Shown here one piece after another: positions 17,503 through 28,071 of a DNA stretch of 64,000 nucleotides (position 1 is its first letter; each line of letters opens with the position of its first letter). Under the pieces are notes generated by a model that saw only the letters and a program-made list of their open reading frames with translations, was not told the origin of the DNA and made no database searches. The stretch is from Flavobacteriaceae bacterium PS02337 (lineage in GTDB: Bacteria > Bacteroidota > Bacteroidia > Flavobacteriales > Flavobacteriaceae). The stretch covers positions 186,001 to 250,000 of the forward strand of contig JASCOE010000006.1 of NCBI GenBank assembly GCA_029959285.1, read 5' to 3'. The position numbers were made by a program, and so were the translations under genes.

Positions 17503-18417
17503 TTAGTCTCTAATTAATGGCAAAGTTGAACATCTCAACAAACCTTCTTGTTTTGCAATTTCGGCATATGGAATTTCCTCAACAGTAAAACCATTTTCAC
17601 GAAGCCAGTTATTTAAACGTGTAAAATTCTTCTCAGAAACCACTACATTTTCATCAATTGAAAATACGTTTGAGAACATATTATACATTTCATTTCTTTC
17701 GATATGGAAAAGATTTTCTTTTCCAAAAAGATTTACTAAATACAAATAATCTGCTTCTTCACGGAAACCTCTTTTGTAGATAATTCCTTTATTTTTTCCA
17801 ACTGGCTGAAAACAACAATCTAAATGCAGTGCATTGTCGCGAGCTTCCAATTTCGATTTAACCAAATCAAATTCTTTGACAATCTTATTTGGAAATAATT
17901 CTTTAATATAATTTACACCCTGCATGTTGGTTCTTGCAGTAATATAATCTTTGTAATCACTTCCTTTATAAGTTCCAATAAAAATATGATCATTCCAAAG
18001 CATAACATCTCCACCTTCGATATGAACTTCTTCTGGTGGACGAACTATACTTTTTGGATTAATCTGGTCAAGTACATATTGAATCGCATCTAACTCACGT
18101 TCTCTATCTGGCAGAATGTTCGATTTTACAAAAATATCATCAATTACAAAACCTATATCTCTAGCAAAAATCTGATTGTAGTTTTCGATCATTTCAGGAC
18201 GATAAACCGTTACATCATATTTTTGAAAAACAGCATTAAAAGCATCCATTTCAGCAACCATATCTTTTTCTACAGGATAAGTTCCCGCTTTAATATGTTC
18301 CAATGATTTAGGATCATAAGCTTCCTCTATAGTTGGAGTAGGCCCATTATGAACAGCAGAACCCAAAACAACCGCGCGAAGTCTCGATGTTTCGTTCTTT
18401 ACATTTAATTGCAACAT
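17503..18417 (-). CDS. Dimethylarginine dimethylaminohydrolase-like / arginine deiminase family protein
   Basis: This 304-residue pentein-fold hydrolase has the substrate-binding block VHIEGGDVMLW, the catalytic histidine in ALHLDCCFQPVG and the catalytic cysteine near the C-terminus in GLLRCSTLPLIRD. The early aspartate/asparagine region is FARDIGFVIDD. This pattern fits amidinohydrolases acting on arginine, methylarginines or similar compounds, giving citrulline plus ammonia or methylamine. The neighbouring CtlX-like enzyme may act on the product. A TATATTTG element precedes it, and the gltA terminator lies just upstream. Confidence 0.85.
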   Translation of the reverse strand: MLQLNVKNETSRLRAVVLGSAVHNGPTPTIEEAYDPKSLEHIKAGTYPVEKDMVAEMDAFNAVFQKYDVTVYRPEMIENYNQIFARDIGFVIDDIFVKSNILPDRERELDAIQYVLDQINPKSIVRPPEEVHIEGGDVMLWNDHIFIGTYKGSDYKDYITARTNMQGVNYIKELFPNKIVKEFDLVKSKLEARDNALHLDCCFQPVGKNKGIIYKRGFREEADYLYLVNLFGKENLFHIERNEMYNMFSNVFSIDENVVVSEKNFTRLNNWLRENGFTVEEIPYAEIAKQEGLLRCSTLPLIRD

Positions 18418-18436
18418 AACTCTATTATATTTTGAG

Positions 18437-18444
18437 CAAATATA
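18437..18444 (-). promoter_or_regulatory. -7 element of the DDAH-like gene
   Basis: TATATTTG on the minus strand lies 19 bases before the ATG at 18417, in the gap after the gltA terminator. A TTG at the normal spacing is not evident. Confidence 0.5.
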
Positions 18445-18447
18445 AAA

Positions 18448-18473
18448 AAAGCTTCACAGTTAAGTGAAGCTTT
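18448..18473 (-). terminator. gltA terminator
   Basis: A 10 bp perfect stem, AAAGCTTCAC at 18448-18457 and GTGAAGCTTT at 18464-18473, with a 6-base loop is followed by T-runs on the minus strand. It lies 7 bases past the gltA stop. Confidence 0.88.
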
Positions 18474-18480
18474 CTTTTTT

Positions 18481-19758
18481 TTATTTATTAGACTTGAACT
18501 CTCTTAAAGGGTGTCCAGTGTAAATTTGTCTTGGTCTTCCAATTGGTTCTTTGTTTTCACGCATTTCTTTCCATTGTGCAATCCAACCTGGTAATCTTCC
18601 GATAGCAAACATTACAGTAAACATATCAGTAGGAATTCCTAAAGCTCTGTAAATAATTCCAGAGTAGAAATCTACGTTTGGATATAAGTTTCTTGATTTG
18701 AAATAATCATCTTCTAAAGCTGCTGCTTCCAATTTTTTAGCAATTTCTAAAATAGGATCTTCAACTCCTAAAGTTTCTAGAACTTCTTTAGCTGCTTTTT
18801 TAATAATTCTTGCTCTTGGGTCGAAGTTTTTGTAAACTCTGTGTCCGAATCCCATTAAACGGAAAGGATCATTTTTATCTTTCGCTTTCGCTAAAAACTT
18901 ATCTGTATCTCCACCATCTTTATTGATTTCTTCAAGCATTTCAAGTACCGCTTGATTTGCTCCTCCGTGAAGAGGTCCCCAAAGAGCAGAAACTCCTGCA
19001 GAAACTGAAGCAAATAAACCTGCATGAGACGAACCAACCATTCTTACTGTAGAAGTAGAACAGTTTTGCTCGTGATCTGCATGAAGAATAAATAATTTAT
19101 CTAATGCATTTACAATTACAGGATTTGCAGCGTAAGGACCTGTAGGCAATTTAAACATTAATTGCATAAAGCTTTCTACATATCCTTTTGTGTTATCATA
19201 ATAATTTAATGGATAACCCATAGATTTTCTGTAAGTCCATGTAGCGATTACAAGAAATTTAGCCATTGTTTTGCAAATAGCTTCATACATTTCTTTTTCG
19301 TTATCAACATTTACTGCTTTTGGATTAAATGCTGTTAAAGCACTTGTTAAAGCAGATAAAACTCCCATAGGGTGTGCTGTTTTTGGAAAACCATCAATGA
19401 TATTTTTCATTTCTTCGTTTACCAAAGAATGTTTTTTAATACCATTTTCGAAATCTTCTAATTGTGCAGCAGTTGGTAATTCTCCAAAAATCAAAAGATA
19501 AGAAACCTCTAAGAAACTAGCTTTTTCAGCTAAATCTTCGATTGAATATCCTCTGTAACGTAAAATTCCTTCTTCTCCATCTAGGAAAGTGATTTCACTT
19601 GTACAAGATCCTGAATTTTTATAACCCGGATCAATTGTAATAACGCCTGTTAAATCACGTAGTTTGTTAATATCGATAGCTGATTCGTTTTCGCTTCCTG
19701 TAATTACCGGAAGTTCAATCTTTTTACCATCTATTTCTAATGTAGCTATTTTTGACAT
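18481..19758 (-). CDS. gltA: Citrate synthase
   Basis: This enzyme condenses acetyl-CoA and oxaloacetate to citrate. It has 425 residues starting MSKIATLEIDGKK. The open frame extends 13 codons further to 19797, but that start lies upstream of the predicted transcription start and adds non-conserved residues, so the ATG at 19758 is chosen. Catalytic residues appear in LHADHEQNCSTS and GFGHRVYKNFDPRA and in the aspartate of NVDFYSGIIYRALG. The length and N-terminal beta domain fit the hexameric type II enzyme. It is transcribed alone with its own terminator. Confidence 0.96.
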   Translation of the reverse strand: MSKIATLEIDGKKIELPVITGSENESAIDINKLRDLTGVITIDPGYKNSGSCTSEITFLDGEEGILRYRGYSIEDLAEKASFLEVSYLLIFGELPTAAQLEDFENGIKKHSLVNEEMKNIIDGFPKTAHPMGVLSALTSALTAFNPKAVNVDNEKEMYEAICKTMAKFLVIATWTYRKSMGYPLNYYDNTKGYVESFMQLMFKLPTGPYAANPVIVNALDKLFILHADHEQNCSTSTVRMVGSSHAGLFASVSAGVSALWGPLHGGANQAVLEMLEEINKDGGDTDKFLAKAKDKNDPFRLMGFGHRVYKNFDPRARIIKKAAKEVLETLGVEDPILEIAKKLEAAALEDDYFKSRNLYPNVDFYSGIIYRALGIPTDMFTVMFAIGRLPGWIAQWKEMRENKEPIGRPRQIYTGHPLREFKSNK

Positions 19759-19794
19759 AATATCTTGGAAATAATTCTTTAAATAATAATTTAC

Positions 19795-19802
19795 CAAATC
19801 TA
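19795..19802 (-). promoter_or_regulatory. -7 element of gltA
   Basis: TAGATTTG on the minus strand matches TANNTTTG and lies 36 bases before the chosen ATG. The -33 half is not convincing. Its position argues against the upstream start at 19797. Confidence 0.5.
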
Positions 19803-19861
19803 ATGAATTTAAGACTAATTAAAAAAAGAATACTACTATGAATTTGTTAAAACTCCAAAAA

Positions 19862-19889
19862 AAAACCATTCATTAAAAAATGAATGGTT
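19862..19889 (-). terminator. Enolase terminator
   Basis: An 11 bp stem (AAACCATTCAT at 19862-19872 with ATGAATGGTTT at 19879-19889) is followed on the minus strand by a long T-run. It sits 22 bases past the eno stop codon. Confidence 0.88.
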
Positions 19890-19911
19890 TGTCTTAATAT
19901 AACTCTTATGA

Positions 19912-21216
<1,305 letters not shown>

Positions 21217-21315
21217 TTATTAATAAATTATATTTTTTTTTCGAAATTATAAAAATATTTAATACTATAAACGCATTTTAAATATTAAACACCTTTATTT
21301 ATTAACTACATCGTT

Positions 21316-22425
21316 TTAGGCTTTCGCTGTTTTGATGTTCTCCACAAACTGATCAAATAAATATGACGAATCATGCGGTCCTGGACTTGCTTCTGGATGA
21401 TATTGAACTGAGAAACAATTCTTGTTTTTCATTCTCATACCTGCAACAGTATTATCATTCAAATGTATATGAGTAAGTTCTAATTCTGAATGCCCCTCTA
21501 AAGCCTCTCTTTTTACTGCGAAACCGTGATTTTGAGAAGTAATCTCTCCTTTACCAGTAAGAAGATTTTTTACAGGGTGATTAATACCTCTGTGACCTCC
21601 AAACATTTTATAAGTTTTAACGCCATTTGCAAGTGCAATAACTTGATGCCCTAAACAGATACCAAATAAAGGCTTATCATTAGCAATAATTTTTTTCGCC
21701 ACTTCAATTGCACCAAAAAGCGGATCAGGATCTCCAGGTCCATTAGACAAGAAATAACCATCAGGGTTAAATGCTGTCAAATCTTCATAAGTAGAATCGT
21801 ATGGAAAAACTTTAATATAACAATCTCTTTTAGCAAGATTTCTTAGTATATTCTTTTTTATTCCTAAGTCTAAAGCCGAAATTTTATAAGTAGCATTTTC
21901 ATCACCAACAAAATAAGGCTCTTTTGTAGACACTTTAGAAGCCAACTCCAAACCTTCCATATCAGGAACATTAGCTAATTCTTTCTTTAAATCTTCAATA
22001 GAAGTTCCATCTGTACAAATAACAGCATTCATTGCGCCGTTATCACGTATATAACTAACTAGAGCTCTTGTGTCAACGTCTGAGATACAGATTAGATTTT
22101 GTTTAGCAAAATAATCTTCTAAACTTCCAGAAGCACCAGTTCTTGAATAGTTAAAGCTAAAATTTTTACAAACTAAACCAGCAATTTTCACGCTTTCTGA
22201 TTCAACTTCTAAATCATTTATACCATAATTCCCAATATGCGGATTAGTAGTAACCATAATTTGACCAAAATACGATGGATCTGTAAAAATCTCTTGATAT
22301 CCGGTCATTCCAGTATTAAAACAAACTTCACCAAAAGTTTTACCGCTAATACCGATAGACTTTCCATGAAAAATAGTTCCATCACTTAGTAATAAAATGG
22401 CGCTTTGTCGTGTTGTGTATTTCAT
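21316..22425 (-). CDS. carA: Carbamoyl-phosphate synthase small subunit
   Basis: This 369-residue glutaminase subunit supplies ammonia to CarB for carbamoyl phosphate, which is used for pyrimidine and arginine synthesis. The N-terminal domain carries LLLSDGTIFHGKSIG and VCFNTGMTGYQEIFTDPSY. The class I amidotransferase domain carries the nucleophile in FGICLGHQVIALANG and the His/Glu pair in VQYHPEASPGPHDS. carB is not in the window. A consensus promoter 70 bases upstream gives a leader of about 65 nt. Confidence 0.97.
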   Translation of the reverse strand: MKYTTRQSAILLLSDGTIFHGKSIGISGKTFGEVCFNTGMTGYQEIFTDPSYFGQIMVTTNPHIGNYGINDLEVESESVKIAGLVCKNFSFNYSRTGASGSLEDYFAKQNLICISDVDTRALVSYIRDNGAMNAVICTDGTSIEDLKKELANVPDMEGLELASKVSTKEPYFVGDENATYKISALDLGIKKNILRNLAKRDCYIKVFPYDSTYEDLTAFNPDGYFLSNGPGDPDPLFGAIEVAKKIIANDKPLFGICLGHQVIALANGVKTYKMFGGHRGINHPVKNLLTGKGEITSQNHGFAVKREALEGHSELELTHIHLNDNTVAGMRMKNKNCFSVQYHPEASPGPHDSSYLFDQFVENIKTAKA

Positions 22426-22495
22426 TCTTTAATTTGTATTGTTTTTTTTAATTGTGTATGAAACTTAAAAGCTCCATTTGTAATTAGATATTTTG

Positions 22496-22526
22496 CAAAT
22501 TTACTTCTTTAAAAGAGCGCTTCCAA
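22496..22526 (-). promoter_or_regulatory. carA promoter
   Basis: On the minus strand TTG (22526-22524), a 20-base spacer and TAAATTTG (22503-22496) match the Flavobacterium promoter consensus. The predicted start is near 22490. Confidence 0.78.
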
Positions 22527-22610
22527 GATTTTTTAAAACTTTCATCTTTAAAAATGAAACCTAACATTTTAAATTAGTTACATTTTTTTAGTTTTGAAAA
22601 AATCAAAAAA

Positions 22611-22641
22611 AAAGGATAAACTAAAAATTAGTTTATCCTTT
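22611..22641 (-). terminator. Terminator of the ribosomal protein operon
   Basis: A 13 bp perfect stem (AAAGGATAAACTA at 22611-22623 with its complement at 22629-22641) is followed on the minus strand by a T-run. It lies 27 bases past the rplQ stop and ends the long ribosomal unit. Confidence 0.9.
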
Positions 22642-22668
22642 AATATTATAGAATGATTACTCTCATAA

Positions 22669-23160
22669 TTATTCAGAAGCTTCAGTAGTCGTTTCTGTTT
22701 CAGCAACAGGAGCTTCTGGAGCAGCAGTTTCAGCTTTTTTAGCTTTTCCACCACGACGGCTTTTCGCTTTTTTAACTTCTTTTTTACCTCCGTTGTAAAG
22801 TTCATTGAAATCAACAAGTTCGATCATTGCCATATCAGCATTATCTCCCAAACGATTTCCAACTTTAATGATACGAGTGTATCCACCTGGACGGTCTCCA
22901 ACTTTAGCAGCTACATCTCTGAACAAATCTGTTACAGCATATTTACTACGTAAGTAAGCAAAAACAATACGACGGTTGTGAGTCGTATCTTCTTTTGATT
23001 TTGTAATTAAAGGCTCAACAAATTGTTTAAGCGCTTTAGCTTTAGCAACAGTAGTATTAATACGTTTGTGCTCGATAAGAGAACAAGCCATATTAGCTAA
23101 CATAGCTTTTCTATGTCCAGTCTGTCTACTTAAGTGGTTGAATTTTTTTCCGTGTCTCAT
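22669..23160 (-). CDS. rplQ: Ribosomal protein bL17
   Basis: This 163-residue large-subunit protein starts [20 protein letters not shown], the invariant L17 opening. The core of about 120 residues is followed by a tail of some 40 residues rich in Lys, Ala, Glu and Thr ([20 protein letters not shown]), longer than the roughly 127-residue E. coli protein. Such tails are common in Bacteroidota. It is the last gene of the operon, as in the alpha operon of E. coli, 62 bp after rpoA with a hairpin in the gap. Confidence 0.97.
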   Translation of the reverse strand: MRHGKKFNHLSRQTGHRKAMLANMACSLIEHKRINTTVAKAKALKQFVEPLITKSKEDTTHNRRIVFAYLRSKYAVTDLFRDVAAKVGDRPGGYTRIIKVGNRLGDNADMAMIELVDFNELYNGGKKEVKKAKSRRGGKAKKAETAAPEAPVAETETTTEASE

Positions 23161-23176
23161 GACGTGTTTTTTTTAT

Positions 23177-23218
23177 CTTCATCTTGCTACAATCCACTAT
23201 GGAGAGCAAAATATGAAG
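23177..23218 (-). promoter_or_regulatory. Hairpin in the rpoA-rplQ gap
   Basis: The minus-strand RNA can fold as CUUCAU/AUGAAG (6 bp), then UUGCU/AGCAA (5 bp), then UCCA-UAG-UGGA (4 bp), with small internal loops. This uses almost the whole 62-base gap. It is followed by an A-rich stretch, not a U-run, so it is not an intrinsic terminator. It may be a processing or ribosomal-protein binding site. Confidence 0.55.
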
Positions 23219-23222
23219 TAAA

Positions 23223-24215
23223 TTATTCTTTATCTAATTTGTATTTAGCTAAATCCATTCCGAAAGTTAAATTCTTCACTGCAACAAGTTCATCAAGTTC
23301 AGTTAAAGATTTTTTACCGAAATTACGGAATTTCATTAGGTCATTTTTATTGAACGATACTAAATCACCAAGTGTATCAACTTCAGCCGCTTTCAAGCAA
23401 TTTAATGCTCTCACAGATAAATCCATATCAACAAGCTTAGTTTTAAGCAATTGTCTCATATGCAATGACTCTTCATCATACGATTCTGTTTGTGCAATTT
23501 CGTCAGCCTCAAGTGTAATTCTTTCATCAGAAAACAACATGAAATGGTGAATTAAAACTTTAGCAGCTTCAGTAAGAGCATCTTTTGGATTAATAGATCC
23601 ATCAGTTTTTATTTCAAAAACTAATTTTTCGTAATCTGTTTTTTGCTCTACACGGAAATTTTCGATTGCATATTTTACATTTTTTACCGGAGTAAAAATA
23701 GAATCTGTAAAAATCGTTCCAATTGCAGCATTCTGTTTTTTGTTCTCTTCAGCAGGAACGTATCCTCTACCTTTTTCGATTGTTAAATCGAAGTTCAATT
23801 TGATTTTAGAATCTAAATTACAGATAACAAGGTCTGGATTCAAAACTTGGAAACCTGAAATAAATTTTTGAAAATCACCTGCTGTTAATTGATCTTTACC
23901 AGAAACAGAAATAGTAACTGATTCATTATCGATATCTTCAATCTGACGTTTGAAACGTACTTGTTTTAGATTAAGGATAATTTCGGTAACATCCTCAACA
24001 ACACCTGAAATAGTAGAAAACTCATGATCTACACCTTCGATACGAACAGATGTAATTGCATAACCTTCTAACGCTGAAAGCAAAACTCTTCTAAGTGCAT
24101 TACCAACTGTCAATCCGTAACCAGGTTCTAAAGGTCTAAATTCAAATTTACCTTCAAAATCGGTTGAATCGATCATGATAACTTTATCGGGCTTTTGAAA
24201 ATTAAATATTGCCAT
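23223..24215 (-). CDS. rpoA: RNA polymerase alpha subunit
   Basis: This 330-residue protein has an N-terminal dimerisation domain ([20 protein letters not shown] and [20 protein letters not shown]). A linker at about 235-255 leads to the C-terminal DNA-contacting domain ([21 protein letters not shown], continuing [15 protein letters not shown]). It is essential for RNA polymerase assembly. It lies 21 bp after rpsD, within the alpha-operon-like segment rpsM-rpsK-rpsD-rpoA-rplQ. Confidence 0.98.
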   Translation of the reverse strand: MAIFNFQKPDKVIMIDSTDFEGKFEFRPLEPGYGLTVGNALRRVLLSALEGYAITSVRIEGVDHEFSTISGVVEDVTEIILNLKQVRFKRQIEDIDNESVTISVSGKDQLTAGDFQKFISGFQVLNPDLVICNLDSKIKLNFDLTIEKGRGYVPAEENKKQNAAIGTIFTDSIFTPVKNVKYAIENFRVEQKTDYEKLVFEIKTDGSINPKDALTEAAKVLIHHFMLFSDERITLEADEIAQTESYDEESLHMRQLLKTKLVDMDLSVRALNCLKAAEVDTLGDLVSFNKNDLMKFRNFGKKSLTELDELVAVKNLTFGMDLAKYKLDKE

Positions 24216-24236
24216 AAATTTCGACTAAGTCAATTA

Positions 24237-24842
24237 TTATTTGTTGTACAACTCTACGATTAATTGTTCTTTAATGTTTTCTGGAATTTGAAGTCTTGCA
24301 GGTACAGAAACGAAAGTTCCTTCTTTAAGATCATTGTTCCAAGTAATCCATTCATAAACATGACTTGAATTTGATAAAGAACGTTCGATAGCTTCTAAAG
24401 ATTTAGATTTTTCACGAACTGCAACTTTATCACCAGGCTTAAGGTGGTAAGAAGGAATATTAACAACCTCTCCATTTACAGTAATGTGTCTGTGAGAAAC
24501 GATTTGACGTGCTCCTCTTCTAGATGGAGCAATCCCCATTCTAAAAACAACATTATCCAATCTTGCTTCGCATAATTGTAATAAAACTTCACCAGTTACT
24601 CCTTTAGTAGCTGATGCTTTTTCGAATAAATTTCTGAATTGTTTTTCTAAAATTCCATAAGAATATTTAGCTTTTTGCTTTTCCATTAACTGAACAGCGT
24701 ACTCAGATTTTTTTCCTCTTTTTTTAGCCATCCCGTGTTGTCCAGGTGGGTAATTTCTTTTTTCGAAAGATTTATCATCTCCGAAGATTGCCTCGCCAAA
24801 TTTACGAGCGATTTTGGTTTTTGGACCAGTATATCTTGCCAT
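24237..24842 (-). CDS. rpsD: Ribosomal protein uS4
   Basis: This 201-residue primary 16S rRNA-binding protein nucleates the small-subunit body. The N-terminus ([17 protein letters not shown]) lacks the four-cysteine zinc site seen in some S4 proteins. The S4 RNA-binding domain is at about 90-155 ([20 protein letters not shown], then [14 protein letters not shown]). In E. coli S4 represses its own operon. Here a large hairpin with a U-run lies immediately upstream, so local control is plausible. Confidence 0.98.
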
Positions 24843-24856
24843 TTTAAAAAAAATTT

Positions 24857-24910
24857 AAGGTAGAAATTATGAATTCAGGTCTAATCCTTCGATAATCTAT
24901 GTTCTACCTT
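24857..24910 (-). promoter_or_regulatory. Hairpin/attenuator candidate upstream of rpsD
   Basis: In minus-strand RNA, AAGGUAGAA (24910-24902) pairs with UUCUACCUU (24865-24857). Inside are AUUAU/AUAAU and AGG/CCU pairs. Three bases after the stem comes a run of eight U (24853-24846), and then the rpsD ATG at 24842. It resembles an attenuator in the rpsK-rpsD gap, or an S4-binding structure. The function is inferred. Confidence 0.6.
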
Positions 24911-24933
24911 GTTTATACTATAAAAATAAAAAA

Positions 24934-25317
24934 TTAAACTCTACGTCTTTTTGGAGGACGACATCCGTTGTGTGGCATTGGAGTAACATCGATAATCTCT
25001 GTAACTTCAATTCCACCGTTATGAATAGAACGGATAGCAGACTCACGTCCATTACCTGGTCCTTTTACATAAACTTTCACTTTTTTAAGTCCTGCCTCAA
25101 GTGCTACTTTAGCGCAATCTTCTGCTGCCATTTGAGCTGCATAAGGAGTGTTCTTTTTAGAACCTCTGAAACCCATTTTACCAGCTGAAGACCAAGAGAT
25201 AACTTCACCTTTCTTATTAGTCAAAGAAATAATAATGTTATTAAAAGTGGCAGAAATATGAGCCTCACCCGTTGATTCAACGATAACTTTACGTTTTTTT
25301 GCAGTTGCTTTAGCCAT
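24934..25317 (-). CDS. rpsK: Ribosomal protein uS11
   Basis: This 127-residue protein lies at the platform of the 30S subunit near the mRNA exit. Family blocks include [17 protein letters not shown], the conserved [20 protein letters not shown] and the C-terminal [18 protein letters not shown]. Length is normal. It is 8 bp after rpsM. Confidence 0.98.
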   Translation of the reverse strand: MAKATAKKRKVIVESTGEAHISATFNNIIISLTNKKGEVISWSSAGKMGFRGSKKNTPYAAQMAAEDCAKVALEAGLKKVKVYVKGPGNGRESAIRSIHNGGIEVTEIIDVTPMPHNGCRPPKRRRV

Positions 25318-25325
25318 ATTACTTA

Positions 25326-25700
25326 TTATTTAGTTGCTTTTTTCTTGTTAGCAACAGTTTTTCTTTTACCTTTTCTTGTTCTTGAGTTGTTTTTAGTTCT
25401 TTGCCCTCTTAATGGAAGACCAGATCTATGACGAATACCTCTGTAACATCCAATATCCATTAAACGTTTAATGTTTAAAGAAACTTCAGAACGTAATTCA
25501 CCTTCAATTTTGTAAAATGAAACAGCTTCACGAATTGCTCCGATTTCATCGTCATTCCAATCTTGAACTTTTTTATCTTGGCTTACTTGAGCTTTTTCTA
25601 AAATCTCAATAGCTCTACTTTTTCCTAATCCGAAGATATAGGTAAGTGCAATAACACCTCTTTTGTTTTTTGGGATATCTACCCCTGCTATTCTTGCCAT
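25326..25700 (-). CDS. rpsM: Ribosomal protein uS13
   Basis: This 124-residue head protein contacts the P-site tRNA and 50S. The start [20 protein letters not shown] and the helix-turn-helix segment [14 protein letters not shown] are typical. The C-terminal signature [20 protein letters not shown] leads into a basic tail. It is 2 bp after rpmJ. Confidence 0.98.
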   Translation of the reverse strand: MARIAGVDIPKNKRGVIALTYIFGLGKSRAIEILEKAQVSQDKKVQDWNDDEIGAIREAVSFYKIEGELRSEVSLNIKRLMDIGCYRGIRHRSGLPLRGQRTKNNSRTRKGKRKTVANKKKATK

Positions 25701-25702
25701 AA

Positions 25703-25819
25703 TTATCCTTGTCTTTGTTTAAATCTAGGATTCTTTTTGTTTATTACGTACAGTCTCCCTTTTCTACGCACGATAATGCACTCGGCACTTCTCTTTTTTA
25801 CTGATGCTCTAACTTTCAT
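25703..25819 (-). CDS. rpmJ: Ribosomal protein bL36 (zinc-free type)
   Basis: This 38-residue gene is too short for ordinary ORF calling. It begins [20 protein letters not shown], and its C-terminus is [11 protein letters not shown]. Of the usual zinc ligands, three are replaced (residue 11 Ser, 27 Asn, 33 Phe) and only Cys14 remains, so it is a zinc-independent L36. It lies between infA (12 bp) and rpsM (2 bp), the standard place for this gene. Confidence 0.97.
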
Positions 25820-25831
25820 AGTGAATATCCT

Positions 25832-26047
25832 TTAATATCGATAAGTAATTCTTGCTTTTGACAAATCATAAGGACTCATTTCTAGTTTCACTTTATCACC
25901 AGGTAATAATTTGATGTAATGCATACGCATTTTTCCAGAAATATGAGCAATTACAATATGTCCATTTTCTAACTCTACACGGAACATCGCATTTGACAAT
26001 GCTTCAATGATTGATCCGTCTTGTTCTATTGCTGATTGTTTTGCCAT
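25832..26047 (-). CDS. infA: Translation initiation factor IF-1
   Basis: This 71-residue OB-fold protein binds the A site of the 30S subunit during initiation. It contains the family blocks [39 protein letters not shown] and [14 protein letters not shown]. It lies between secY (7 bp) and rpmJ (12 bp). Confidence 0.98.
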   Translation of the reverse strand: MAKQSAIEQDGSIIEALSNAMFRVELENGHIVIAHISGKMRMHYIKLLPGDKVKLEMSPYDLSKARITYRY

Positions 26048-26054
26048 AAATATA

Positions 26055-27401
26055 TTAAGCTACCGCTTTTCTATTTTTACCAGTCTTCATTAAACCATCA
26101 TAATGTTTGTTTAACAAGTATGAATTGATCTGTTGAATAGTATCTATTGCAACTCCAACCATAATTATTAAAGAGGTACCTCCAAAAAACATCGCCCAAG
26201 ATTGTTGTACATCCATAATACTTACAACAATAGCTGGGAACACAGCAATCAAAGCAAGGAATAAAGATCCTGGGAAAGTTATTAAAGACATCACTTTATC
26301 AAGGAAATCAGAAGTTTCAGCTCCTGGGCGAACACCTGGAATAAAACCACCGCTTCTCTTTAAATCATCAGCCATTTTGTTAGTAGGTACAGTGATCGCA
26401 GTATAAAAGAATGTAAATACAATAATTAAAGTTGCAAAAACAAAATTATACCAGAAACCAAACATATTACTAAATGCACCAACAATCGATTGTGATGTAT
26501 CTGATTTAGATAGCCCAGCCACAGCCGCAGGGATAAACATAATTGCCTGAGCAAAAATGATTGGCATAACTCCAGAAGCATTAAGCTTAAGAGGAATCCA
26601 TTGTCTATTACCACCTGCTAAATCTTGCTCGTAATCACCAGTTGTTGTACGACGAGCGTACTGAACCGGGATTCTACGTACTGCCATTGTAAGCAATACA
26701 CAAGAAATAATAACTAATAGCCACACAATAATTTCAATAACTAATAACATTGGACCTCCATTATTATTGGTAACACGAGTTGTAAACTCTTGGATAAAAG
26801 CTTGCGGTAAACGAGCTAAAATACCAACCATAATTAACAATGAAATACCATTTCCAATACCTTTATCTGTAATTTTTTCTCCAAGCCACATAGCAAAAAT
26901 TGTACCTGTAACCAAGATAATAACAGAAGAGAACAAAAATTCAGGAGAATTAAAGCCTAGCAAAAATGCATTACTAGGCAATGTTCTGTATAAATTATAG
27001 ATATAAGTTGGACCTTGAACCAATGTGATAGCGATTGTCAACCAACGAGTGATTTGATTAATCTTTTTTCTACCACTTTCTCCATCATTTTGAAGTTTTT
27101 GTAAATATGGAATCGCAATTCCCATCAACTGAACAACAATAGACGCAGAAATATAAGGCATGATACCTAAGGCAAAAACTGAAGCCTTAGAGAAAGCACC
27201 CCCGGTGAACATGTCTAGAATAGATCCTAGACCATTTTTAGTTTGTCCCGCTAAACCAGTCAATTGCGTTGCGTCAATTCCAGGAAGCGTAACGTGTGCT
27301 CCAAAACGATATACTAAAAGTAATCCTAATGTAATTAAGATTCTGTTTTTTAGTTCTTCGATTTTCCAAACATTACTTATTGATTCAATAAATTTCTTCA
27401 T
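26055..27401 (-). CDS. secY: Protein translocase subunit SecY
   Basis: This 448-residue channel protein has ten predicted membrane helices and forms the SecYEG pore for protein export. Recognisable parts are the N-terminal [20 protein letters not shown], the plug-region [20 protein letters not shown], the cytoplasmic loop [20 protein letters not shown] and the [20 protein letters not shown] block. It lies between rplO (13 bp) and infA (7 bp), as in the spc operon. Confidence 0.98.
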   Translation of the reverse strand: MKKFIESISNVWKIEELKNRILITLGLLLVYRFGAHVTLPGIDATQLTGLAGQTKNGLGSILDMFTGGAFSKASVFALGIMPYISASIVVQLMGIAIPYLQKLQNDGESGRKKINQITRWLTIAITLVQGPTYIYNLYRTLPSNAFLLGFNSPEFLFSSVIILVTGTIFAMWLGEKITDKGIGNGISLLIMVGILARLPQAFIQEFTTRVTNNNGGPMLLVIEIIVWLLVIISCVLLTMAVRRIPVQYARRTTTGDYEQDLAGGNRQWIPLKLNASGVMPIIFAQAIMFIPAAVAGLSKSDTSQSIVGAFSNMFGFWYNFVFATLIIVFTFFYTAITVPTNKMADDLKRSGGFIPGVRPGAETSDFLDKVMSLITFPGSLFLALIAVFPAIVVSIMDVQQSWAMFFGGTSLIIMVGVAIDTIQQINSYLLNKHYDGLMKTGKNRKAVA

Positions 27402-27414
27402 CTTAATAGATAAG

Positions 27415-27867
27415 TTATATAGTTACAGCTTCTCCACCAGCAGCTTCAATAGCAGCTTTTGCAGTAGCAGTAAATTTGTGGGCAGTTACTTTTAATTTTG
27501 CTTTCAATTCTCCTCTACCTAAAATCTTAACGATTTCATTTTTAGTAGCTAGACGATTTGCTACGAATTCTGCCATAGAAACAGAATCTGTAATTGCACC
27601 GTTATCAACTAATAATTGAAGAGTATCTAAATTAACACCTTCGTATTCTTTACGATTGATGTTTTTGAAACCAAACTTAGGTACACGTCTTTGAAGTGGC
27701 ATCTGCCCTCCTTCAAAACCAATCTTTTTAGAATAACCAGAACGAGATTTTGCTCCTTTGTGTCCACGTGCAGCGGTACCACCTTTACCAGAACCTTCTC
27801 CTCTACCTAATCTTTTATTTTGATTGTGTGTAGATCCCTCAGCAGGTTGTAAGTTACTTAAATTCAT
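27415..27867 (-). CDS. rplO: Ribosomal protein uL15
   Basis: This 150-residue protein has the glycine-rich N-terminus typical of L15 (LGRGEGSGKGGTAARGHKGA, then KSRSGYSKKIGFEGGQMPLQ). The C-terminal globular part ends with KAAIEAAGGEAVTI. It is an early-binding 50S protein. It is 11 bp after rpmD. Confidence 0.97.
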   Translation of the reverse strand: MNLSNLQPAEGSTHNQNKRLGRGEGSGKGGTAARGHKGAKSRSGYSKKIGFEGGQMPLQRRVPKFGFKNINRKEYEGVNLDTLQLLVDNGAITDSVSMAEFVANRLATKNEIVKILGRGELKAKLKVTAHKFTATAKAAIEAAGGEAVTI

Positions 27868-27878
27868 AACAGTATTTG

Positions 27879-28061
27879 TTATTTAGCTTCTTCAACAGAA
27901 ACTAAGTGTTTAACTTTGTTTATCATCCCAAGGATAGCAGGATTTGACTCATGCTCCACAACTTGTCCAATTTTACGTAGACCTAAAGCTTCCAATCCTC
28001 TTTTTTGAGAAAGAGGGCAGTTGATTTTGCTTCTTACTTGTTTTACTAATAATTTAGCCAT
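27879..28061 (-). CDS. rpmD: Ribosomal protein uL30
   Basis: This 60-residue protein contains [20 protein letters not shown] and [20 protein letters not shown], the full L30 core. It is found in bacteria and archaea but missing from some lineages. Spacing is 10 bp to rpsE and 11 bp to rplO. Confidence 0.96.
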   Translation of the reverse strand: MAKLLVKQVRSKINCPLSQKRGLEALGLRKIGQVVEHESNPAILGMINKVKHLVSVEEAK

Positions 28062-28071
28062 AATTTCCTAA

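Noticed and set aside
18481-19797. Longer citrate synthase starting at 19797
   Set aside because: The extra 13 residues are not conserved and the start would lie upstream of the predicted transcription start; the ATG at 19758 is preferred.
22578-22817. Minus-strand frame of 79 codons very rich in Lys and Leu
   Set aside because: It is an out-of-frame reading of the repetitive rplQ tail and the terminator beyond it.
26426-26614. Minus-strand frame inside secY
   Set aside because: Out-of-frame shadow of the highly conserved secY gene.
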